Source: Mangifera indica (Eukaryota > Streptophyta > Magnoliopsida > Sapindales > Anacardiaceae). Taken from it: a stretch of DNA of 64,000 nucleotides. The notes under the pieces are model-generated. The model searched no databases. It was not told the DNA's origin and saw nothing but the letters and a program-made list of their open reading frames with translations. The translations under genes were made by a program, and so were the position numbers. Positions 24,101-36,472 of the stretch are shown here, one piece after another (position 1 is the stretch's first letter; each line of letters begins with the position of its first letter). The stretch spans positions 4,422,001 to 4,486,000 of the forward strand of contig NC_058138.1 of NCBI RefSeq assembly GCF_011075055.1. The letters run 5' to 3'.

Positions 24101-27100
24101 AGCTTGTTGTGATTGCATTGATCACATACACAGTATTTCTGCGTACTCGAATGCATGTGGGTGTTGTTGATTCAAATTACTACATAGGAGCCTTGAATTT
24201 TGCACTTTACGTAATTGTTGCTGATGGGATTCCAGAGGTTGCCCTCACTGTTTCACGACTCGCAGTTTTCTGTAAACAAAAAGGGCTGGGTTTCTACCCA
24301 GCTTGGGCTTATGCAATCCCGGCTGCACTTCTAAAGCTTCCTCTTTCATTTATGGTATCTCTTGTTTGGACATGTCTTACTTATTATGTCTTTGGATACA
24401 GCCCCGAGTTCAGTAGGTGAGTATTGTGCTACAGCTTCATGCCTATGATTATACTTGTTTATCTGCAGAATCCTTTTGAAGTGATTTTTTTTTAATAATT
24501 TGCAATGTTGTTAGGTTCATTCGCCAGTTCATTCTGCTTTTTGCAATGCACGCAGCATCAATATCCATGTTCCGTCTCCTAGGCTCTATGTTTCACACTC
24601 CAGTTACAGCTATAGTAGCTGCAAGTTTTCTTTTACTACTGCTCTTGTTATTTAGTGGCATTACAATCACAAGATGTAAGTTAATTCATATCTCTTCCTT
24701 TATCTGATTTAAGGACATCAAACTAATTGAATAACCTTAAACTATCTTATTGCTTTCAGTGTCCATGCCCAAGTGGCTGAAATGGGGATTTTGGGTTTTC
24801 CCACTGACATATGGGCAGATAGGCCTCACTATAAATGAGTTCCTTGCTCCGCGATGGCAAAAGGTTAGTCTCTCACTCACCTTCTTATATATGGTGTTGC
24901 AGTAAGAGAGTATAATCAATGTTTCATTCTCACTTGTAGCCTTTGCGTCCGAATATGACAATCGGGAGAGAAATACTGGACAGCCGTGGACAGAACTTTG
25001 ATGGATATATTTTTTGGATTGCACTTGCTGCCTTGATTGGATTCTCTTTAATTTTCAACTTTGCCTTTGCTCTTTCCTTGAGTTACAAATGTAAATTCAT
25101 CTTCCTTATAACTGTATCTTTAGTTTAAGAGATGGATCATGCTTCGTTATTGACCCTGTTAATGCTCATTCAGCTTCAGAGACCTCTCGCGCTATCATTT
25201 CACATGAAAAGCTTGCACAGATACAACGAAGTGAAGATTCAAATGATGGGGCATATATAGAAGAACAACCAAGGAGTACAAATAAAGAATCCACAAAAGG
25301 TTTATTTGTGTAGACCTGTTTTCACAGGATCCTGTGAAAAAAGGTCTACAATTTGTTTCACTGCTTATATTTCAGCTTGTTCTTCAGTTCAATAATTTTT
25401 ACGTTTTCATTTTGTTCTGTCACCCAGCAGGCAGGATGGTCTTGCCTTTTGAACCTTTATCAATCACATTTCAGGATGTGCAATACTACATTGACACCCC
25501 TGCGGTAATTAGTCCTGCACTAACATTCTTCTATGTAAGATTTTAAAGTCATAAGATCATATGACATTTATTTTCTGTTTTCTTTGAAATCGTCGGCACA
25601 GGCAATGAAGAAACGTGGATTTAATCAGAAAAGACTGCAACTTCTTCGTGATATTACAGGCACATTTACACCTGGTGTTCTTACTGCATTAATGGGTGTT
25701 AGTGGAGCTGGAAAAACCACTCTTCTTGATGTTCTTGCTGGAAGAAAAACAAGTGGCTATATTGAGGGGGAAATAAAAATCAATGGTTATCCCAAGGTTC
25801 AAGAAACATTTGCTAGGATATCAGGTTATTGTGAGCAAACTGACGTCCATTCACCTCAAATCACAGTAGAAGAATCTCTGCTTTTCTCAGCCTGGCTGCG
25901 TCTAGATCCTCAGATTGATGCGAAAACTAAGAGAGTAAGACTATTTTTGTGGCATCTGACAGTCCTGTATGCATTCCTGAGATGAATTGTACTGGAACTT
26001 CTTTAGATTTTTATCTGTAGGAATTTGTGAATGAAGTGCTTGAAACCATTGAGCTTGATGGGATCAAGGATTCTTTAGTCGGCATACCAGATGTTAGTGG
26101 TTTATCAACTGAGCAACGCAAGCGGCTAACAATAGCTGTAGAGCTTGTTGCTAATCCATCTATAATTTTCATGGATGAACCTACAACTGGTCTAGATGCT
26201 CGTGCTGCTGCTATCGTCATGCGGACAGTGAAGAATGTAGCTGATACAGGAAGAACAATTAACTGCACCATCCACCAACCAAGTACTCACATATTTGAAG
26301 CATTCGATGCGGTACAAACTTCTTTCTAACTTTAAAAATTGAAATGAAATTTTGTGATGTCCTCTGAATTGTGAAACTGATGCCCATGATCCTCTCATTG
26401 CCACTGCAGTTGATTCTTCTGAAATCTGGTGGTCAACTAATCTATTGTGGACCATTAGGACGACACTCGTGTAAAGTTATCGAATATTTTGAGGTTGTTC
26501 TTCATAAAGAATGTTTGCATCTATTTCAGCCTGAGACTTGAATTCTGCAAATGATATTGGACTATTCTTATGGTCTTTTCTCAACAGAGTATCCCAGGGG
26601 TGCCGAAAATTAGAGATAATTACAATCCTGCGACATGGATGTTAGAAGTCTCTTCGGTATCAGTTGAAGCAACACTTGGTGTAGATTTTGCTCAAATATA
26701 CAGGGATTCTGCTTTATATATGTGAGTTCCATTTCTGCACTTATTGACTGTTGTGAGTTCCAAATGACATTTTTTTCTTGTACATCATTTGTAGGAAAAA
26801 CAAAGACCATGTAAAACAGTTGAGTACTCCACCGCCCGGTTCAAGAGATCTGCATTTTCCTACATCCTTCGCACAAAATGGGTGGGGACAATTCAAATCT
26901 TGCTTATGGAAGCAAAACTTGTCCTATTGGAGAAGTCCTTCGTATAATTTGATACGTCTATTGCATGCATTTTCTGCATCTTTGATTTTTGGTGCAGTTT
27001 ATTGGAACCAAGGAGAAAAATTGTAGGTTCCTCCAAAGTTCACCTTCTTTTTCATTTTTATGTAAAATTTGTTAGATCTGTGACGAGTGATAAACCGTCC

Positions 27101-28067
27101 TAAACCATATCATATTCAGGGCTTTTGTAAGATACCTGATTTAGTACCTCTACTGTCAAATATTTTAATTGATGTCCAACTAACATTTATATTGTAAATT
27201 TGACAGAAACAACCAGCAGAATTTGTTCAATATACTTGGTGCAATGTGTGGTACTGTGATCTTCTTTGGCATAAGTAACTGCATATCAGTACTACCATGT
27301 GTCGCAACAGAGAGAACTGTTATGTATCGAGAAAGATTTGCAGGGATGTACTCGCCGTGGGCTTATGCACTCGCGCAGGTACAAATTTCCCAGAAATTAT
27401 AGAATTCCTTTACTTGAAGATCAAGACATCATCCGTAAGACAATTGTGTCATATCAATTTTCCAGGTGATAATTGAGATTCCTTACGTGTGCATTCAAAC
27501 AATCGTGTTTGTCCTCATCACATACTCGATGATCGGATATCATACATCTGCATATAAAATTTTTTGGTACTTCTACGCGATGTTATGTACATTGATGTAC
27601 TATACTTATTTGGGCATGATGCTTACATCTTTGACACCAAACTACATGGTAGCTACAATACTAGCTGCAGCCTCCTTCTCCTTGCTTAATCTATTTTCAG
27701 GATTCTTTGTACCAGAGCCGGTAATCACATCGCAACACTTCTTAAGTTTCATACAATTAGTACTTAAAAGTATTACTCGATCTTGTTGTTCATTTTGCAG
27801 CATATTCCAAGGTGGTGGGTTTGGTTCTATTACTTGATGCCTACTTCCTGGACAATAAATCTTATGCTTAGTTCCCAATATGGAGACATTGACAAGTTGG
27901 TTATGGTATTTGGCGAAGTAAAAACAGTAAAAACCTTCTTGAAAGATTATTTTGGGTTTCGCCATGATCGCTTAGGTCTCTCGGCAACTATTCTTGCTAT
28001 CTACCCTTTAGCTTTTGCTTCTCTTTTCGCCATTTTTGTCTGGCGGTTGAACTTTCAGCGCCGGTGA
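21172..28067 (+). CDS. Full-size PDR/ABCG transporter, ABCG37 (PDR9)-like, 24 coding exons
   Basis: Exons as read from GT/AG sites and phase: 21172-21446, 21879-22002, 22146-22231, 22311-22395, 22602-22761, 22853-22929, 23018-23071, 23167-23257, 23351-23652, 23727-24008, 24103-24416, 24515-24675, 24760-24863, 24940-25090, 25174-25299, 25431-25504, 25602-25934, 26021-26311, 26410-26493, 26588-26721, 26795-27022, 27207-27378, 27466-27720, 27801-28067. They join without stops into 1,409 residues. The order is NBD1-TMD1-NBD2-TMD2, as in plant PDR proteins. NBD1 has Walker A GPPGCGKT (about 168-175), signature ISGGQ (307-311) and Walker B ALFMDE (327-332), but Leu365 where the switch histidine would be. 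NBD2 has GVSGAGKTT (854-862), degenerate signature LSTEQ (961-965), Walker B IIFMDEP and His1018. The C-terminus is LNFQRR. The sequence resembles Arabidopsis ABCG37/PDR9, a plasma-membrane exporter of phenolics and indole-3-butyrate; substrate here is inference. It lacks about 50 N-terminal residues of that protein. Confidence 0.93.
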
Positions 28068-29519
28068 AGGACTCAGAACCTCTCCCTGGAGATTTTAAAT
28101 GTTGCATTCACAATATGCCATATTTGTTTGCATTGTTTGGATTTTAAGCCTTCAATTCAATTGTTGAATGAATATTTTCTTTAATTCAAACTTATTTGTT
28201 GTTATGCATGCCACAATATCATTAATTCTCCAGTTACAATGACTTTGATTAGGCAATCTGTTGGGAGATACTGTCATTTAACCCAAAGAAAAACAAACAG
28301 GAAAATGTACAAATGTTCAACACAAAGCAAGTATTTGTGTGGGAAACCTAATACTAAAACCACGGGCAGACGATGGAGAAATTTTAGTTACAAGATGAAG
28401 AAGAGATTTCATGTTTTTAGTTTGAGCTCTTAATCTTAAATTGCTTTATTTTGTGGCACACACAGGTATACTCAATATAAAATAGTGAAAGTTTAATTCA
28501 TTCAATAGAAAGGTTTAGAAGATTGGTTTCTTTAAGAAAATTTTTGGAAGTTTAGTCCTTTCAATAGGCAAAAAAAAACAAAGTTTGGTCTTTTCAATAG
28601 ACAAACTATAATTGTTCGAAGCTTCCAAGTGTTATTGTAAAGGAAAGTATAAAATTTTTTTGTGGAGTCCTAACAATTGCAAGGATATGCACCATACTTT
28701 CAAATTTTTATTTAATTAACTAAATTAGATATTAGAAGGAAGATAAAAAATTTTGCAATTGTTGGGATAACAATGGTAAGAGAATGTATTATAAATAAAA
28801 TTATGTGTACAAACAATGTATACAAATAGTGACATCACCATATGATGGAGTATTGTTTTATCTCTAATTTAAAATTATCTAATCAAATAGTAATATATAA
28901 TTATTTATGTATATAATTATACATATTGTTTGTACATATAATACTATTCATACACCAGAGTCTCATGACTATTACTTGCAACATAAAAGAAAAAAAAATG
29001 TATATATTGTTTATTTATTGTATGCATAATGAACTAGAAAAACAAATAGGTTTAAATGATTGATAAAGATAAATCTAATATATTTTATAAATTTGAGTAA
29101 ATGATTTATTATAGGTCTTTAGCTTATTGGACCTTTGATGAAAATGTCAAATAATCACTCTTATAAATTGGTTGGCACCCTTTTCGAAACCTATATTATA
29201 ATTTTTTTCAATGAAAACTGTCATAAGGTAGATTTTTAAAGCAAAAGATCAATTATAATATATTTTCAATTTTTAAGTGATTCTCGATGATGATCTAAAA
29301 TCAATGATATAACTCAAATAGATTTTTTTTCATCCGTAATTTTGATTTTACATTTACATTAAATTAATAATTCAATATTTTACACATTATATGTAGTTGA
29401 GATTGATCAGAATTAGGTTTACCAAACATGAGATGCATCTGATTTGCGTAATTATATGATATGAATGGAGAAAGAACAGAGTTCAAATATTACATACAGA
29501 AATATGAATATATATACAA
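28068..29519. other. 3' flank of the ABCG gene and intergenic spacer
   Basis: The first 150-200 bases are probably the 3' UTR. Beyond that the DNA is AT-rich with no gene. The 28440-28620 stretch ('agtttaattcattcaatag', 'tcttttcaatagaca') resembles sequence near 53570-53980 and 4850-5000, a minor dispersed repeat. Confidence 0.5.
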
Positions 29520-29860
29520 GGCCAAAAGACTTATTCCCACCCAAGGTATAATAAAATTCCAAAGTCTCATTCTCTAACTTTCAAAAATTTAAATATCTAA
29601 CCATGAGATAAAATCTGTTAAAATTTTCAGTTAGGGTTAACAATAATATTTAAAAAAATAAAAGTTTATATCATTTACCCCTGTGATTTGAAAAACTAAC
29701 AAATTTCTCTCAAAATTAAGTTTTGAAAAGTGACATTTTTCTCATGCCTAGGGTTTCAAATTTTGCTGGTGAATTTTCGGCAAACGATGGTCGATCTCTC
29801 TCCCTTCCAGTGACGTCTCTCCCTTTGGTGCTTTCCCTCCGACCGATAAAGTCTAGATTT
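29520..29860 (+). mobile_element. Solo arm of a MULE-like foldback element
   Basis: It begins 'ggccaaaagacttattccca' and continues through 'cctagggtttcaaattttg' and 'tggtcgatctctctcc', matching the left arm and early interior of the element at 30352-31049. The right arm is absent, so the copy is truncated. Confidence 0.65.
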
Positions 29861-30351
29861 GACAGAATTTCAATTTTATCCTTCATATGATTATATCATT
29901 TCAATTTTGTCCATTTAAATTTTGATTAATATCAAATATAACCTTATAATTTTTTAATCAACCGAAATTCTAAAGGCAACTTATATACATTCTTTTGGAA
30001 TATGTTTAAGAAGAAATGTAAACTTCACTATATGATTTTGCAGTTTGCTACCAATGCTTCAGAGGGTATCTTTCTCATAACTTCGAACAATTTGTAATCA
30101 TGTGAAACAGTATATTAATTTAACTGAAAAACAAAAAGGGTAATAAATGTTACTTTAAAGGGTTGTTTGGTTTATGTGTCATCTATAAATTACAAATCCT
30201 CAATTTGATGAGTAAACAAAATTCAAACTCTGAGTTTAAATTCAAATTGAATATAATAGATTTTATCCAACCTTAAATTGACTTCAAATTTGACTAGACT
30301 GGGATTGAATCTACTTCTACATCTAAATAAGCCTTAGTATGAAAATTTTAA

Positions 30352-31049
30352 GGCCAAAGGACTATTTCCCACCCAAAGTATGCTGATATCTTAGTTTTCC
30401 CCTATTAACTTTGAAAATCTTATTTACCCACCTAAAGATGGTTAAAATTAACAGTTTCGAGGGCAAAATTATCATTTTATCTGTAATATTAAAAATAAAC
30501 TTAAATTTGATTTTATTTTTCCCTCTTAAACCCTAAAAACTAACAATTTTCCTTAGTCCAAGTTTTCAAAAACAACATTTTCCCCTTAGGGTTTCCAAAT
30601 TTCAGATGGAATTTTTGGACGATGACTGGTGATCTCTAGGCGATGTCTCTTCCTCTCTAGTGTTTCCTTCTTTTGGTCGTGCTCCTTCTTGTCCTCCTTG
30701 GAGTCGTTGTTGACAAAGATGGTGGCGTTAAGGAGGATGGGAAGGAGCACGACTAGAAGGAGGGGACTCCAGAGAGGAAGAGACGTTACTTGGAGATCAT
30801 TGATCATCGTAAAAAAAAATCAATTTGAAAGTTTGGAAACCCTAGGGGGAAAATGCTATTTTTGAAAACTTGGGTTGGGAGAAAATTGTTAGTTTTTAGG
30901 GTTTAAGGGAGAAAAATGATATAACTAACAGACTCAATTAATTTTAATCGCCTATAAATAGGTAAATGAGATTTTCGAAGTTAACGGGGAAAAACTTGAA
31001 AAGTTAACATACTTTGGGGGGGGGGGGGGGGGGAATAATTCCTTTGGCT
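30352..31049. mobile_element. Foldback MULE-like element with 9-bp target duplication
   Basis: The ends GGCCAAAGG and CCTTTGGCT are inverted. The whole 698 bp is nearly palindromic, with arms of about 330 bp that pair through 'ctaacaattttc', 'cctagggtttcc', 'gtctcttcctctc' and 'gtcgtgctcctt' and a short central loop near 30700-30730. A perfect 9-bp duplication AAATTTTAA flanks it at 30343-30351 and 31050-31058. Long terminal inverted repeats plus a 9-bp duplication are the signature of Mutator-like elements. Open frames across it are palindrome artefacts. It has no transposase. Confidence 0.85.
31016..31033 (+). repeat. Poly(G) tract of 18 bases
   Basis: Eighteen consecutive G residues lie within the right arm of the foldback element, where the opposite arm predicts a short 'tttgggtggga'. 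This is an expansion of the G-rich terminal motif, or an assembly artefact at a homopolymer. Confidence 0.9.
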
Positions 31050-31487
31050 AAATTTTAAATTTGAACAATAAAATGTAATATAACGTAATTGTTAAAATTA
31101 TAGTAAAATGTAAAAATGCTTTAATTATTTTATGCGTAACAAGTGATTATAAATATATTCAAATAAATTAACGCATTATTATATAATTAAGTATGATTAA
31201 ATTACTCAATTACATGATAATATTTCAATTTACTTATATCATAAGAGTACCCTCAGTTTATAATACCATTTAATATTACATATAAATAAAGTATATTAAT
31301 TTTATTCGGCCAAGAATAAAAGAATTGCATCTTCAATTAAACCATTGTATCCTAATACATTCAAGGTTGTAACATTTCCTTTAAGGTTTCAAAACAGTTG
31401 GTAAATATATAAGGGCCAAAAGACTTGTTCCCACCCAAGGTTCGATGTATTTCCAAAGTCTTATCCTCTAACTTTCAAAAACCCAAA

Positions 31488-32744
31488 TGATAACGTTATT
31501 AATTATTGTTATTTTGATTTATAATTCCCTTATGTTGTGTGAAAATTTAATTTATTCTAATGGAATTATTTATCTTTGCACTTAGAAAGTTTTAAACATT
31601 TTTAGAGCTGAATTTGGGCCAAAAAGATCAAAAGTGGAGTAGACTTACTAAATCTGTCATGTTGATTAAATGTGGATACGTGCAATGACGATAGCAGATT
31701 TCAAAATTTAAATTTTGAAAGTCTAGATTAGCTGAGATATCCTAGAAAAATTAAGATTTGCTTCTTAGAAAAAGGGTGATTATTAGCTGGAAAAAAGGGA
31801 ATATTTTAGATAGATAAGAGATATATAAAAGGAAGAATATTTTGGGGAGAGGATATATATCTATATATATATATTTTGGGAAAATATATATAATATATTT
31901 TTATTTTCCTTGGAGGGGGAACATTTTTCGGGAATTTTGGTTGGCTTAGGATGGTGTATAGTGGCTAAACTTTTTTTTTTCATTGAATGGATCTGAAACC
32001 ATGAACTGCAAGTTGTGAGATTTTTGTTCTTTCATGCATATTTTTAATTATTCAAGTATTGATTATTTTTCTGAATTATTTTTCATGATTGTGTTGGTTG
32101 ATTGCTAAAGCGCACGATTAGTTTATCAATTAATATAATCCATTGCTAGTGTAGGTGTTGAATTCATAATTCTTCAATCCATCCAATCGAAGTGGCAACT
32201 GGGATTTATTGTTTACTGCCTCAGGAATTGTAAATCCTAAGAAGATAATCAACTAGATTAAATGAGACATCGTATGCTTGTGTTGTGTTGTTTCGTTGGT
32301 CTTTATAATTCTTAATGCTATTATTTAATTAAATTTAAGATCGTATTCAAGTTGTTAAACAATAAAGGTTAATTGGAATACATATTTTTGGTTAACTAAT
32401 CATACGAAGAGATAGGTAATTAATACCATAATGAATATTTGAATAATTAATTTCATACTTTTGAGTGTCGACAATCAATTGTAGTTTCAATGGTGGATGT
32501 GACCGTAGACCAAAGTTTGTTTAATTGATTATTTAGTTTAGATTATTTCATCAATTTTTATTTACTACTTTTAATTATAATTCGTATTCAATTTAGAAAC
32601 CCCCTCCAGTTTCATTGCTTTGCAAGATAAGTAACAACTTTCTAACTGAAACTCTTCGAGGGAACAATTCCTACTTTCTTTTATTACATTTTTTTTTGCA
32701 GAAATTTAGGATTTTATTTTGAGTGTCGATGACAACACTTACCA
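31488..32744 (+). repeat. Athila-type 5' LTR of element A
   Basis: It begins TGATAACGTTATTAATT and ends TTACCA. A primer-binding-like site, TGGCATCGTTGCGAGGGA (32750-32767), follows within a few bases; it resembles the tRNA-Asp primer site used by Athila elements. A second LTR-like copy at 33776-35135 aligns along its length at roughly 80% by eye, so both are old. Confidence 0.75.
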
Positions 32745-32798
32745 AATTTTGGCATCGTTGCGAGGGAGTTTTTAATTTGTATATTCAATAAGCGATCT

Positions 32799-33775
32799 TT
32801 GAAACAAGCTGATTTACAATTTGATCTAGAGATTGAAAAGACTGCAAAAGGGTTAAGAAAAGAATCGAAAAAAAGATTGCAACTGCACAAATCTATTCAC
32901 GAAACAGAAGAAAACATGGTTGCGAATTGGACCTTAAGAGAGCTTACTACTCCAGATTTGAACCAACAACCTCACTGCACTACTTTTCCTAATTTAGATG
33001 CTAATACTACATTTGAATTAAAATCTGGACTAATCTATCTTTTACCCACTTTTAGGGGTTTTGCTAGTGAAGATCCTCATAAACATTTTAAGGAATTTCA
33101 TGTGGTGTGCATATGCATGAAATCGAATGGAGTGACAGAATAACAAATTAAGATGAGAGCATTTCCATTTTCTTTGAAAGATAATGTGTAAGATTGACTT
33201 TATTACCTACCCACTGGAAGCATCAACACTTGGCATGAGATGAAGAGGTTATTTCTGAAAAAATTCTTTCTAGCCTCAAGAACCTCCAATATTAGGAAGG
33301 AAATATGTGACATTGGCAACATAATGGAGAATCTCTATATGAGTATTAGGAGCATTTTAAAAAACTCTATACAAGCTGTTCGTACTACCAAATTAGTGAC
33401 CGACTCCTTATTTAATACTTCTACGAAGGACTTTTATCAACTGATATGAATATGATTAATGCAGTGAGTAGTGGAGCGTTGGTTGAAAAACACCTGAAGC
33501 ACCTCGAAATTTAATTGCAAACATGACGTCAAATCCACAACAGTTCAAGATTAGATAGGACCATTCATCTTGGCTTGTTAATGAGGTAAATGTCTATTCT
33601 ATTGAAAAACGACTTGATGATCTAACTTCTCTTGTATGTCAAATAGCTGTAGGAAAAATGGAGGTACCAAAAGCTTGCAAAATTTGTTCAGTTGAGGGGC
33701 ATCCAACTAATATGTGCCTTATACTTCAAGAGGACTGCTTTGAGCAAGCCAATGTTGTAGATGGATTTTCGAGAT
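32799..33775 (+). pseudogene. Truncated gag of Athila element A
   Basis: Fragments of the retrotransposon gag polyprotein are readable with stops and frameshifts: 32799-33143, then 33240-33449 with the MKRLFLKKFFLASR segment of the gag domain, then 33658-33775 with a short Cys/His stretch (CKICSVEGHPTNMC), a zinc-knuckle-like motif. The reading ends abruptly where the second LTR begins at 33776. No protease or polymerase follows in this copy. It is non-functional. Confidence 0.75.
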
Positions 33776-35135
33776 TGATAACATCGTTAATTGTTATTAT
33801 TTTGAGTTCTAATTCGCTTATATTGTGTGGAAATTTAATTCAATATAATGAATTATTTATCTTTTTGCATTTAGGAAGCTTTGAACATTTTTGGAGTAAG
33901 TTGGGCCAAAGAGATTAAAAATTGGAGCAGACCTATTAATCTACAAAATTCATGATGTTGACTAGGCATGAGCACATGAAATGACGAGAACAAAATTCAA
34001 AAATTAAATTTGGATGTCTAGATTAGCTAAAAAAGTCTAGAAAAGTCAAGATTTACTTCCTAGAAAAGTAAATGATTATTAGTTGGAAAAGAGGACTATT
34101 TTAGATAGATAAGGAAAGATATTTTTGGGAAACGATATATATCAAAATATATATCTTTTCCTTTCTTTTTGAGAAGATATGTATCACATTCGCTTGGCGG
34201 GATTAGGAGATTAGTATTACCTTTTATTTCCAGTTCTGAGTAAGAAGAAAATATATATATTTTCATTTTCATTTTGCTGGGAGAGATTATTGTAATTGGT
34301 AGCAACATTTTTTTGGATTTGTGGTTGGCCTAGGATGGTTTACAGTGGCTAAACTCTTTTCTCTTGGTTGAAGGGATCTGAAACCATGGAACTACAAAAA
34401 TTGTGAGATTAAGTTTTGTTCTTTAATGCATCTTTTAATTATTCAAGTATTGATAATTTTCCTAGATTTTATATTATGATTGTATTAGTTGATTGCTAAG
34501 GCGCGCAATCAGTTTATTGATTAATACGATCTAATGCTAGTTTAGATGTTGAATCCATAATTGTTCGATCTATCTAATCAAAGTGGCAACTGGGATTTAT
34601 TGTTTGTTATGTCAAAAACTGCAATTCCTAGGAAAAATATTCAACTAGATTAAATATAACATCTTACGCTTGTGTTTTCTTGTTTTGTTGGTCTTTCTAA
34701 TTAGTAATGCTATTGCTTAATTAAATTGGAGATCATATCCAAGTTGTTAATCAATAAGGGTTAACTGGAATACATGTTTTTGATTAATTAATCGTAAGGA
34801 AAGACAGGTAATTAATACCATAATGAATATTTCAATAATTAATTTGATATTTTTAGTTGTCAATGATCAATCGTAGTTCCAATGGTGGATGTGATCGTAG
34901 ACCAAAGTTTGTTTAATAGATTATTTATTTTAGATTATTTTGCTGAATTTTTATTTACGGTCTTTAATTACAATTCACATTCAATTCAAAACCCCCATTT
35001 TATTTCCTTGTTTGATTGATTTGTGATGACTTACTAATTAAAACTCTTTGAGGGAATGATCCCTACTTTCCTTTACTACATTTTTGTTACAGGAGTTTAG
35101 GATTTTAATTTGAGTGTCGATGATAATACTTACCA
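33776..35135 (+). repeat. Athila-type 5' LTR of element B
   Basis: It starts TGATAACATCGTTAATTG and ends TACCA, followed by a primer-binding-like site TGGCACCATTATCGGGGA (35141-35158). It interrupts the gag of element A, so B appears to have inserted into A, or the two were joined by recombination. Confidence 0.75.
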
Positions 35136-35188
35136 AATTTTGGCACCATTATCGGGGAGTTTTAATTTGTATGTTCATTACATGATCT

Positions 35189-36140
35189 TTGAAACAAACT
35201 GATTTACAATTTGATTTAGAGATTGAAAAGACTGTAAAAGGGTTGAGAAAAGAAGCGAAAAGGAGACTGCAAACACATAGATCTGCTCACGAAATAGAAG
35301 AAAACATGGCTGTGAATCGGACTTTAAGAGAGTTTGCTGCTCAAGATTTGAACCAACAACCATACTGCATTACTTTTCTTAATTTAGATGCTAATACTAT
35401 ATTTGAATTAAAATCTGGACTGATCCATCTTTTACCTATTTTTTATGGCTCCGTAAGTGAAGATCGTCATAAACATTTAAAGGAATTTCAAGTGGTGTGC
35501 ATAGCTATGAAACCGAATGGAGTAATCGAAGAACAAAGTAAAATGAGTGCTTTTCCGTTTTCTTTGAAAGATGATGCATAAGACTGGCCTTATTACCTGC
35601 CTGTTGGAAGCATCACCACTTGGCATGAGATGAAGAGGTTGTTTTTGGAGAAATTTTTTCTAGCATCAAGAGCTACCAGCATCAGGAAAGAAATCTGTGG
35701 CATTAGGCAGCAAATTGGAGTCTTTATACGAGCTGTCCGCATCACCAAATTAGTGACCAACTCCTTATTTAATATTTCTACAAAGGATTCATATCAAATG
35801 ATAGGAACATGATTGATACAGTGGGTGGTAGAGCATTGGCTGACAAAACACCTGAAGCAACTTGAAATTTAATTGCAAACATGACGTCGAATTCATAATA
35901 ATTTGGAAATAGATCGGACCATTCGTCTCGGCATGTCAATGAGGTAAATGTCTCTTGTCTTGAAAGATGACTTGATGATCTAATTTCTCTTGTACGTCAA
36001 ATAGCTATAGGAAAAATGAAGGTAGCAAAAGTTTACGGAATCTGTTTAGTGGGGAGGTATCCAACTGATATGTGCCCAACACTTAAAGATGAATGTTTTG
36101 AGCAAGCAAATGCAGTAGGTGGATTTCCAGGACAACAATA
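35189..36140 (+). pseudogene. gag of Athila element B (broken)
   Basis: A capsid-like polyprotein that would package element RNA. The 35189-35581 frame encodes the N-terminal part and ends at a stop inside the conserved LKDDA segment. The frame at 35630-35812 continues with MKRLFLEKFFLASRA and IRKEICGI. Later pieces near 36010-36110 correspond to the Cys/His segment of element A, already degraded. Several stops and frameshifts show it is dead. Confidence 0.8.
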
Positions 36141-36472
36141 GTGAAATTATAATTATAATCCTTATTTGAATACTTACAATGTAGGTTGGAGGGACCATTT
36201 TAATCTTCGTTATGGGAATGCACATGCAAATCAGCTTGTGATAACTTTTACCATATTAGCAACCTTACATTTCTAGACAACAACAACCTACTTAAAATTC
36301 TAATTCAAGTACATCTCTTGAAGATATTTTTAAAACTTTGGCTACTAACACTGTGAAATTTCAGCGGGAAATTAGAACTCGCATTCAAAATATGAAAAAT
36401 CAAATGAGTCAGATGGCTACTGCAACCAATAGTCTAGAAGCATAGAATTCAAGCAAACTGCCATCACAAACT

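Noticed and set aside
30586..30865. Overlapping 73- and 78-codon frames on both strands
   Set aside because: Both arise from the palindromic centre of the foldback MULE-like element.
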